NCBI RefSeq assembly: GCF_001026905.1
Contig: NZ_LAQL01000003.1
Location: 186,001-250,000, forward strand
Reading direction: 5' to 3'
Length of the DNA: 64,000 nt
Source: Kiloniella spongiae
Lineage (GTDB): Bacteria > Pseudomonadota > Alphaproteobacteria > Kiloniellales > Kiloniellaceae
Under the pieces are notes generated by a model. It was not told where the DNA came from and searched no databases. It was given only the letters and a program-made list of their open reading frames with translations. Shown in pieces: positions 56,945 to 64,000 of this stretch. Each line of letters begins with the position of its first letter. The first letter of the stretch is position 1. The position numbers and the translations under genes were made by a program.

Positions 56945-58396
56945 ATGTTCGAACAACGCTTTAAAAACATTGACGATATCCTGCGTAAAGAGGCGGGTTG
57001 TGCCTCGGAACTGGACTATACGGAACAGACGTCGTGGCTGTTGTTTTTAAAGTATCTGGATGCGCTGGAACTTGATCGGGCCATGCATGCGGAACTCAAG
57101 GGCGAAGACTATAGCCGTATTATTGATGAAAAGCATAGCTGGGGTGTCTGGGCTGCGCCAAAAAAGGCCGACGGCAGCATAGATTTGGACACAGCCCTGA
57201 CGGGTGATGATCTGATCGACTATGTGGATGGCGATCTTTTTCCCTATCTCAAGGGCTTTAAACAGCGCACCACAGACCCGGATACCATCGAATATAAAAT
57301 TGGCGAGATCTTTGGCGAGATCAAAAACCGCTTTCAAAGCGGCTACAGCTTGCGCGATGTGGTCGAGGAAATGGACGGCCTGTCTTTTAACAGCCAGACG
57401 CAAAAACACGAACTGTCGCATCTTTATGAAGCCAAGATCAAAAACATGGGCAACGCCGGGCGTAACGGCGGTGAATACTATACCCCGCGTCCGTTGATCC
57501 GTGCGATGATACAGGTTGTTGATCCTAAAATTGGCGACCGTATTTACGATGGCGCGGTGGGGTCTGCTGGGTTCCTGTGCGAAGCCTTTGATTACCTGCG
57601 GGAAAAGGCAACCACCACGGCGGCGCTGGAAACCCTGCAAAAACACACTTTTTACGGCAAGGAAAAGAAAAGCCTCGCCTATGTCATCGCGATCATGAAC
57701 ATGATCCTGCACGGCATCGAAGCCCCGAACATTGTTCACACCAATACCCTTGGTGAGAATATCATGGATTTGCAGGAAAAAGACCGCTACCACGTTATCC
57801 TTGCCAACCCACCCTTTGGCGGCAAGGAACGCAAGGAAGTCCAGCAGAATTTCCCGATCAAATCCAGCGAGACCGCCTTTTTATTCCTGCAACACTTTAT
57901 CAAATCCCTTAAGGCGGGCGGTCGCGGTGCGGTGGTGATTAAAAACACCTTCCTGAGCAACAGCGACAATGCCTCTGTCGCGCTGCGCAAAGAACTACTG
58001 GAAAGCTGTAACCTGCACACCGTCCTCGATATGCCCTCGGGCACCTTTATCGGTGCAGGGGTGAAAACCGTGGTGCTGTTTTTTGAAAAGGGCAAGGCCA
58101 CCAAAAACACATGGTTCTACCAACTCGACCCCGGTCGCAACATGGGTAAAACCAACCCGTTGAACGACAATGATATTGCCGAGTTCGTCACCCTGCAAAA
58201 GACTGCTGCCGAAAGTGAAAAGTCATGGACCATTGCTCGCGCTGATCTGGACGAAGCCACCTATGATCTTTCTGTGAAAAACCCCAATACCCCCGAGGAC
58301 GCGCCTTTGCGCGATCCAAACGAGATTATGACTGAGATCGCGGCACTGGACGTTGAAAGCGCAAAGATCCTCTCGAACATTCGGAGGATGTTGTGA
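56945..58396 (+). CDS. hsdM: Type I restriction-modification DNA methyltransferase subunit
   Basis: This 483-residue subunit starts at ATG 56945 (a longer frame exists) with the HsdM N-terminal helical domain MFEQRFKNIDDILRKEAGCASELDYTEQ. The SAM-binding block is YDGAVGSAGFLCEAF near residue 202, where DPxxG is altered to DGxVG, and the N6-adenine motif NPPFGG is at 288. The target-base part continues with a C-terminal helical region (about 420-483). It methylates adenine in the host recognition sequence together with HsdS. The stop is coupled to hsdS as TGATG and the arrangement M-S-R is complete. Confidence 0.95.
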   Translation: MFEQRFKNIDDILRKEAGCASELDYTEQTSWLLFLKYLDALELDRAMHAELKGEDYSRIIDEKHSWGVWAAPKKADGSIDLDTALTGDDLIDYVDGDLFPYLKGFKQRTTDPDTIEYKIGEIFGEIKNRFQSGYSLRDVVEEMDGLSFNSQTQKHELSHLYEAKIKNMGNAGRNGGEYYTPRPLIRAMIQVVDPKIGDRIYDGAVGSAGFLCEAFDYLREKATTTAALETLQKHTFYGKEKKSLAYVIAIMNMILHGIEAPNIVHTNTLGENIMDLQEKDRYHVILANPPFGGKERKEVQQNFPIKSSETAFLFLQHFIKSLKAGGRGAVVIKNTFLSNSDNASVALRKELLESCNLHTVLDMPSGTFIGAGVKTVVLFFEKGKATKNTWFYQLDPGRNMGKTNPLNDNDIAEFVTLQKTAAESEKSWTIARADLDEATYDLSVKNPNTPEDAPLRDPNEIMTEIAALDVESAKILSNIRRML

Positions 58397-60204
58397 TGTG
58401 GGAAATGAAAACTATCTCAGATATCTGTGAAATTTTTACAGATGGAAATTGGATTGAAAAGAAGGATCAATCTAATGATGGTATTCGATTAATTCAAACA
58501 GGTAATGTCGGCGAGGGTATTTTTAAAAATAGGGTTGAGAAGGCAAGGTATATCAATGATATAACGTTCAAAAAGTTAAAGTGTACAGAAATTTTTTCAG
58601 GTGATTGTTTAATTTCTCGGTTACCTGATCCTGTTGGACGAGCATGTATTATACCAGACTTAAATGAGAAGCTTATTACCGCAGTTGATTGTTCAATTTT
58701 GCGGTTTAAGGCTGGCGTCGTTTCTCCTGAATTTTTTAAATATTTTAGCTTGAGCAGTAATTACCTAAAAGACGTTGACTATAGATGCACTGGTTCTACA
58801 CGAAAGCGAATAAGTCGAAAAAATTTAGGTAAAGTGCAAATCCCTCTTCCTCCCCTTGAAGAGCAAAAGCGCATTGTGGCGATATTGGATGAGGCCTTTG
58901 CGGGGATTGATAAGGCGAAAGAAAACACCGAGAAAAACCTCGCCAACGCCAAAGAACTCTTCGAAAGCTACCTCAACAACATCTTCACACAAAAAGACGA
59001 TGGTTGGGTGGAGAGAAGTTTAACGGAAATATGTGAAATCACAGCCAAGTTAATTGATCCTCGAGATAAAGAATATATTGATCTTCTTCATCTTGGTGCT
59101 GGTAATATGATGACACTTTCAGATGAATTGGTGAATGTTAAGACCGCAAGAGAAGAAAAGCTAATATCAGGTAAGTTTGTTTTTGATAAAGGCGTTGTTT
59201 TGTATAGTAAAATTCGACCATACTTAATGAAAGTATGCCGGCCTGATTTTAATGGTTTATGTAGTGCAGATGTATATCCTTTAATGCCCAAACGGGATAT
59301 TTTAGAGCGTGACTTTCTTTTTTACATGCTTCTTTGTAAAAATTTTACGGATTATGCCGTAAAAGGATCTGCTAGAGCAGGGATGCCTAAAGTAAATAGA
59401 ACTCATCTTTTTAATTATAAAGTTCATATTCCGTCGATTGAAACTCAAAAAATATTATCTCAAGAGATTGATGAAATATATCAATCTTCAAAAAAGCTTG
59501 AGGCTATTTACCAACAAAAACTCACAGCCCTCAAAGAACTTAAACAATCCCTGTTGCAGAAGGCTTTTGCAGGGGAGCTTACCAAACCCGATACGGTTGA
59601 TACAACGACACGGGAATATACTGCCAATATCATTGCGATTGCTTTTGCCAGACATGCTAAATTCGAAAAAGAGAAGACATTTGGGCATGTTAAAACGCAG
59701 AAACTTTTACATTTGATCGAAGCGGTTGGAGGTGTTGATCTTGGTCGGGAACCTATCAAAGATGCTGCCGGTCCTAATGATTTCATGCATATGGGAAAAG
59801 CTGAGGAATGGGCAAAAGAAAACAGGTTTTTTGAGTTCGTGAAACGAGGAAAAGGATATGATTTCGTTAAACTTTCTCATTTTGACAAATACCTTGCCCA
59901 AGCTCAGGATGCTTTAGTCGAGCATAAGGATATCTATACGAAAATTATTGGTCTCTTGGTGCCTTTAAATACTCGCCAAGCTGAGCTCGTGGCGACTGTT
60001 CATGCGGCTTGGAATAATCTGTTATTGGATGGTAAGACGCCAAGTGACGATGACATTATTCATGAGGCACGTGAAAACTGGCACAGTGATAAACGGGAAA
60101 TCCCGCGTCATGAATTTATCGAAGCACTGGCGAGGATACGTCGTGAAAATATTATGCCTCAAGGCACAGGCAAGCGCGTAACGGGGCAAGAAGTCCTTTT
60201 ATGA
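58396..60204 (+). CDS. hsdS: Type I restriction-modification specificity subunit with extra C-terminal domain
   Basis: This is a 602-residue subunit from ATG 58396, overlapping the hsdM stop; GGAGG lies upstream inside hsdM. It has two target recognition domains (about 1-150 and 205-345), each followed by a conserved helical spacer: LPPLEEQKRIVAILDEAFAGIDKAKEN (about 152-185) and SIETQKILSQEIDEIYQSS...LKELKQSLLQKAFAGEL (about 348-392). The recognition sequence cannot be read from the protein. Normal HsdS ends near here; residues 396-602 are an additional domain (TFGHVKTQKLLHLIEAVGGVD, AAGPNDFMHMGKAEEWA) of unknown function. The stop overlaps hsdR as ATGA. Confidence 0.92.
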   Translation: MWEMKTISDICEIFTDGNWIEKKDQSNDGIRLIQTGNVGEGIFKNRVEKARYINDITFKKLKCTEIFSGDCLISRLPDPVGRACIIPDLNEKLITAVDCSILRFKAGVVSPEFFKYFSLSSNYLKDVDYRCTGSTRKRISRKNLGKVQIPLPPLEEQKRIVAILDEAFAGIDKAKENTEKNLANAKELFESYLNNIFTQKDDGWVERSLTEICEITAKLIDPRDKEYIDLLHLGAGNMMTLSDELVNVKTAREEKLISGKFVFDKGVVLYSKIRPYLMKVCRPDFNGLCSADVYPLMPKRDILERDFLFYMLLCKNFTDYAVKGSARAGMPKVNRTHLFNYKVHIPSIETQKILSQEIDEIYQSSKKLEAIYQQKLTALKELKQSLLQKAFAGELTKPDTVDTTTREYTANIIAIAFARHAKFEKEKTFGHVKTQKLLHLIEAVGGVDLGREPIKDAAGPNDFMHMGKAEEWAKENRFFEFVKRGKGYDFVKLSHFDKYLAQAQDALVEHKDIYTKIIGLLVPLNTRQAELVATVHAAWNNLLLDGKTPSDDDIIHEARENWHSDKREIPRHEFIEALARIRRENIMPQGTGKRVTGQEVLL

Positions 60205-62540
60205 GCAGAAACGAAGCCCAGACCAGATTGGATTTGATTGATCCCGCGCTTTTGGCGGCGGGTTGGTCGGTGGTTGAGGGCAGTCGGATTTCTGTGGAAC
60301 ATACCATCACACAGGGGCGTCTGGTCGGTGGCGGGCGACGGGCGCAGTCTTTGGCGGCGGACTATGTGCTGATCTATCGCAATAAGAAGCTGGCAGTGAT
60401 TGAGGCCAAGGCAGAAAAATACCCGGTTTCCGAAGGTCGGCCACAGGCGGTTGAGTATGCGGAACGCCTTCAGGTGCGCTTTGCCTATAGCACCAATGGC
60501 AAGGGCCTCTACGAGATTGATACCAAGACGGGCAAAGAGGTCGAACTGTCGTCTATGGGCGCGGTGCCGTCGCCGGAAACCCTGTGGAACCGTATCTATC
60601 ATGTCGAGAATTACTGGCGTGACCGTTTTGCCGAGGTGGCCTTTGAAGATCGTGGCGGGACGTGGCAACCACGCTATTATCAGGACAATGCCATTGAACG
60701 TAGCCTTGATGCGATTGCGTCGGGCAAGGACCGCATTTTGCTCACCCTTGCCACGGGCACAGGTAAGACAGCTATTGCCTTTCAACTGGCGTGGAAGCTG
60801 TTTCAAAGTCGCTGGAACCTGACGCGAGAGCCAACGCGACGTCCGCGTATCCTCTTTCTGGCGGATCGGAACATTTTGGCGGATCAGGCCTATAATTCCT
60901 TTTCTGCCTTTGCCGAAGATGCACTTGTGCGGATCGCCCCGGACGAAGTACGGAAAAAGGGACGGGTGCCGAAAAACGCCAATATCTTTTTTACGATCTT
61001 CCAGACCTTTATGAGCGGGCCAGATGGCATACCCTATTTTGGTGATTACCCCGAAGACTTCTTTGATTTTATTATCATTGACGAGTGCCATCGGGGTGGG
61101 GCCAAGGACGAAAGCGCGTGGCGGGATATTCTGGAATATTTCGAACCCGCCGTGCAGCTTGGCTTGACCGCAACGCCCAAGCGCAAGGGCAATGTGGATA
61201 CCTATTCCTATTTCGGGCGGCCTGTGTATGAATATTCACTGAAAGAAGGCATCAACGACGGCTTCCTGACCCCGTTTCGGGTGCGTCAGATTACCACCAC
61301 CATGGATGATTATGTCTTTACCCCCGGTGATACGATTTTAGAGGGCGCGGATATCATCGAAGAAGGCAAGAGGTACAGGGAACAGGATTTCAACAAGTCC
61401 GGCGGTATCGTCATCAAAGAACGTGAAGCCAAGCGTGTTGAGATCTTTATGGACGAGGCCAATCAACAGGAAAAGGCCATCGTTTTCTGCAAGGGGCAGC
61501 CTCATGCTGCGCTGATCCGTGATTTGATCAATCAAGTCAAAGAAAGTTCCGACCTACATTACTGTGAGCGTGTCGGGGCCGATGATGGCGCGCGCGGCGA
61601 AGCCTTCCTGCGCACATTTCAGGACAACGAAAAAACCGTCCCCACGGTTCTGACCACCAGTACCAAGCTGTCCACCGGGGTCGATGCCCGCAATGTACGC
61701 AATATTGTCTTGCTACGCCCGGTACAGTCGATGATCGAATTTAAGCAGATCGTTGGTCGGGGCACGCGCCTGTTCGATGACAAAGACTATTTCACCATCT
61801 ACGATTTTTGCAAAAACTATGAAATGTTCGAAGATCCCGAATGGGATGGTGAACCACTGGACCCCGCAGATCGTCCTGTTCGACCGTCAAAGCCAGACGA
61901 AGATGGTGAACCCACAGGGATGGAGGATGAACCCGGTGGCTATGATCCGGGGGAACCGGAAGAAAAACAAACAATCGTCATTAAACTGGCAGATGGGTCA
62001 GCCCGGCGCATACAGCACATGGCCGCGACCAGCTTCTGGGGGCCGGATGGCAAGCCCGTTTCCTCTGCGCAGTTTATTAACAGATTGTTCGGGGAGCTGC
62101 CGGAACTGTTCAAGGACGAAGATGAACTGCGTATGCTTTGGGGCAAGCCGGATACCCGCAAAGCCCTGATACAGGGACTCGAAGAACGCGGGTACGGCGA
62201 AGCGGTTTTGAGCGAAGTTGCCAAGTTGATTGATGCGCAACAAAGCGACCTGTTTGATGTGTTGGCCTATATCGCCTTTGCCATGGACCCGATCACCAGA
62301 ACCGAGCGTGTGGATACCCACAAAGATGTCATCCTGCGCGATTACGATGACAAGCTACAGGCCTTTCTGGAATTTGTCCTCGGCCAATACGAAGAACAGG
62401 GCGTTCAGGAACTGGATCAGGCCAAACTACCAAGCTTGTTGGAATTGAAATACAGCTCAACCGGCGACGCCGCGCATCACCTCGGCGGCATTCCCCGTAT
62501 CCGCGATGCCTTCGTCGGCTTTCAGCGGCATTTGTATTAA
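60201..62540 (+). CDS. hsdR: Type I restriction endonuclease subunit (EcoEI-like HsdR)
   Basis: This 779-residue protein starts at ATG 60201 inside the hsdS stop. The N-terminal nuclease domain has D54 and E68-A-K70, the PD-(D/E)xK pattern (LAVIEAKAEKYPVSEGR). The helicase motor has the Walker A LATGTGKTAIAF with K189, motif II DECH at 294-297, motif III LTATPKR, and VGRGTRLFDDKD near residue 518. The C-terminal part carries an acidic Pro-rich loop (about 560-595) and the helical domain that binds the methylase complex. All catalytic motifs are intact, so restriction should be active. The overlap ensures co-translation with hsdS. Confidence 0.95.
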   Translation: MSRNEAQTRLDLIDPALLAAGWSVVEGSRISVEHTITQGRLVGGGRRAQSLAADYVLIYRNKKLAVIEAKAEKYPVSEGRPQAVEYAERLQVRFAYSTNGKGLYEIDTKTGKEVELSSMGAVPSPETLWNRIYHVENYWRDRFAEVAFEDRGGTWQPRYYQDNAIERSLDAIASGKDRILLTLATGTGKTAIAFQLAWKLFQSRWNLTREPTRRPRILFLADRNILADQAYNSFSAFAEDALVRIAPDEVRKKGRVPKNANIFFTIFQTFMSGPDGIPYFGDYPEDFFDFIIIDECHRGGAKDESAWRDILEYFEPAVQLGLTATPKRKGNVDTYSYFGRPVYEYSLKEGINDGFLTPFRVRQITTTMDDYVFTPGDTILEGADIIEEGKRYREQDFNKSGGIVIKEREAKRVEIFMDEANQQEKAIVFCKGQPHAALIRDLINQVKESSDLHYCERVGADDGARGEAFLRTFQDNEKTVPTVLTTSTKLSTGVDARNVRNIVLLRPVQSMIEFKQIVGRGTRLFDDKDYFTIYDFCKNYEMFEDPEWDGEPLDPADRPVRPSKPDEDGEPTGMEDEPGGYDPGEPEEKQTIVIKLADGSARRIQHMAATSFWGPDGKPVSSAQFINRLFGELPELFKDEDELRMLWGKPDTRKALIQGLEERGYGEAVLSEVAKLIDAQQSDLFDVLAYIAFAMDPITRTERVDTHKDVILRDYDDKLQAFLEFVLGQYEEQGVQELDQAKLPSLLELKYSSTGDAAHHLGGIPRIRDAFVGFQRHLY

Positions 62541-62549
62541 GTCGAATTT

Positions 62550-63857
62550 ATGAGACTGGCGGCACAGACATTTTCTCGGGTTAAAAAAGACAATTCCATC
62601 TACCTTGTTGGTCTTGGGCATGGCGCGACGCATTGGGTGATTGCGACTTTTTATTTTCTGTTGCCCTTTATGGCGCAGGATCTGGGGTTGAGCTATGTGG
62701 AGGCCGGGTTGTTTGCCTCGGTCTTTTCTCTTGCATCCTTTGGGGCCAATGTCTTTAGCGGACCGCTGGTGGATATTACCGGACGTCGGGTTTTGTGGCA
62801 GGTGGTTTCCCTGTTGGTCGGGGCTATGGCGCTTTATGCCATGGGGGCGGTTAGCCTCTATCCTTTGCTGGTGCTCGCAATGGTCTTTATCGGGATGTCA
62901 AATAACCTGTGGCATCCGGCGGCGATATCCTATCTGTCCCTGCGTTATCCTGATCGGCGGGGCTATGTTCTGTCCATTCATGCGCTGGGGGCCAATCTGG
63001 GTGATGCCGTTGCGCCTGTGATCATGGCACCGGTGTTGGCTGCGTTGAGTTGGCGCGCGACGATGGAGACGAGCGTTGTTGTCCCGTTGGTGGTTGCTGT
63101 ACTGCTGTTCTTCTTTGTCGAGCGGGTTGGTTTTCGAAAGCAAGGGGAATATCGGGTTTCAAAGGAACAAGCCAACGAACATCTGAAAACAAGGGATCTG
63201 GATAAAAACGTCCCAGATAAACGTCACTCCCAGAATGAAAAGGTGAGTGGAAAAATTAGCGAAAGAATGAGGGGGAGGGATTATCTCGCGGGGGTGGGGG
63301 CTTTGCTGAAAAACCGGGCGGTGATGGTACTGTGTTGTATGTCTGGTTTTCGCAATATGGCGCAGACGGGCTTGCTGGTGTTTTTACCGCTCTATCTTGC
63401 GAATGAATTGAACCTGTCGCCCTTTCACTTGGCGTTGGCGCTTTTTGCCTTTCAGGCCGCGGGGCTTGTTGCGGCCCCGGTTGCGGGGATCTGGTCGGAC
63501 CGGATCGGGCGCAGGCCATTGGTGGTCGGGGGATTGGGCATTACCACGGTTATGCTGATCTTGTTGACGCTGATTGACAATACAACGGTTTTTGTGGCGG
63601 GCATTGCCATGTTGGGCTTTGGGTTATTTGCCGTGCGCCCCGTGGTTCATAGCTGGCTGATGGATATGACCCCGCCGCACATGGGCGGCACCGCGACCTC
63701 TGTGTTATTCGGGGTGCAGTCAGCGATGACCACCTTTGCCCCCATTATCGGTGGAGCATTGGCGGATCGTTATGGCTTGATCTCGGCCTTCTATTTTCTC
63801 GGCGCGATGCTGTTGATTGCGAATTTTCTTGTGCTGTTTATCCCTAAAAAAATCTGA
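62550..63857 (+). CDS. MFS transporter
   Basis: This 435-residue protein has about 12 transmembrane helices and a charged central cytoplasmic loop (about 210-250). The first half has GHGATHWVIATFYFLLPF, GPLVDITGRRVLWQ (loop 2-3 motif) and SNNLWHPAAISYLSLRYPDRRGYVLSIHALGANLGDAVAPV. The second half has WSDRIGRRPLVVGGLG and VHSWLMDMTPPHMGGTATSVLFG. It is a drug/H+ antiporter or sugar-type MFS member; the substrate is unknown. It starts nine bases after hsdR and may be read through from the restriction operon or use its own start signals. Confidence 0.87.
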   Translation: MRLAAQTFSRVKKDNSIYLVGLGHGATHWVIATFYFLLPFMAQDLGLSYVEAGLFASVFSLASFGANVFSGPLVDITGRRVLWQVVSLLVGAMALYAMGAVSLYPLLVLAMVFIGMSNNLWHPAAISYLSLRYPDRRGYVLSIHALGANLGDAVAPVIMAPVLAALSWRATMETSVVVPLVVAVLLFFFVERVGFRKQGEYRVSKEQANEHLKTRDLDKNVPDKRHSQNEKVSGKISERMRGRDYLAGVGALLKNRAVMVLCCMSGFRNMAQTGLLVFLPLYLANELNLSPFHLALALFAFQAAGLVAAPVAGIWSDRIGRRPLVVGGLGITTVMLILLTLIDNTTVFVAGIAMLGFGLFAVRPVVHSWLMDMTPPHMGGTATSVLFGVQSAMTTFAPIIGGALADRYGLISAFYFLGAMLLIANFLVLFIPKKI

Positions 63858-63930
63858 TTAAATCTTTGCGTTTTGCCCAAGAGGTAAAATTTTGCGCAGG
63901 GGGAAAATAGAAAAAGGCCCAAGATAAAAC

Positions 63931-63950
63931 GGGATCAATGATCCCTTTTC
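63931..63950. terminator. Terminator after the MFS gene
   Basis: GGGATC (63931-63936) and GATCCC (63940-63945) form a stem around AAT and are followed by TTTTC. The flanks CAAGA and CTTG add partial pairing. Confidence 0.6.
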
Positions 63951-64000
63951 TTGAGTTGAGCCTCTCTTAGCGCAATGAACAGGCCACTGCCACAAATCAC

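Noticed and set aside
57047-57793. 248-codon minus-strand frame
   Set aside because: It is antisense to hsdM, which carries the NPPF methylase motif.
60159-61091. 310-codon minus-strand frame
   Set aside because: It is antisense to the start of hsdR, whose nuclease and Walker motifs are intact.

Overview
The window looks like chromosomal DNA of a free-living, probably marine alphaproteobacterium. The evidence is mixed base composition, the protein families seen (RoxA-like di-haem cytochrome, aerobic molybdenum hydroxylase operon, HBM chemoreceptor, periplasmic SEL1-repeat proteins, an alphaproteobacterial-style small conserved protein pair) and many LysR/AraC-regulated catabolic genes. I cannot name the genus from sequence alone. 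No rRNA, tRNA, transposase, integrase or CRISPR array was recognised.

Layout. 1-3.6 kb: a 5'-truncated RoxA-like di-haem cytochrome c followed by a cytochrome P450, probably one oxidative unit, closed by a 16-bp bidirectional terminator. 3.7-6.0 kb: a small lipoprotein, then a HipB/HipA toxin-antitoxin operon with three evenly spaced palindromic operators. 6.0-10.1 kb: a minus-strand molybdenum hydroxylase operon (FAD, 2Fe-2S and molybdopterin subunits) with a MoaD/ThiS-like ubiquitin-fold protein downstream. 10.2-20.3 kb: small-molecule enzymes paired with regulators (LysR/DJ-1, old yellow enzyme, VOC/AraC, Crp/ICMT, class II aldolase/LysR) and two orphan periplasmic solute-binding proteins. 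20.3-24.2 kb: membrane and secreted proteins of unknown function plus two small proteins, one of only 51 residues. 24.5-28.7 kb: an HBM-type chemoreceptor, a solute-binding protein and two unknown proteins.

28.9-34.5 kb is a phage-like early module: an S24/XRE repressor diverging from a zinc-ribbon protein, a replication-initiation-like protein, an overlapping helicase-loader-like protein and a further small gene. It has no integrase or structural genes in view. It is interrupted on the opposite strand by three consecutive Rap1a/Tai-like putative immunity genes. 35.8-45.9 kb holds five SEL1-repeat proteins (137 to about 1302 residues). Four of them end in the same C-x7-C motif, and a CMD/AhpD-like gene and a LysR regulator sit between them.

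45.9-52.8 kb: TraB/GumN-like protein, TerB-like protein, methyltransferase, a hybrid-type histidine kinase with an N-terminal receiver, and a DeoR regulator coupled to an MFS exporter. 52.8-56.6 kb: a gene-poor stretch with 11-bp phased repeats leads into an 817-residue metzincin-like protease with a Pro-Gly repeat segment and no signal peptide, then an unknown 153-residue protein. 56.9-62.5 kb: a complete, translationally coupled type I restriction-modification operon (hsdM-hsdS-hsdR) whose specificity subunit carries an extra C-terminal domain of about 207 residues. An MFS transporter closes the window. Best candidates for undescribed biology are the periplasmic SEL1 cluster with its shared C-terminal cysteine motif, the triple Rap1a/Tai cassette inside the phage-like module, and the metzincin with its repeat-rich upstream region.
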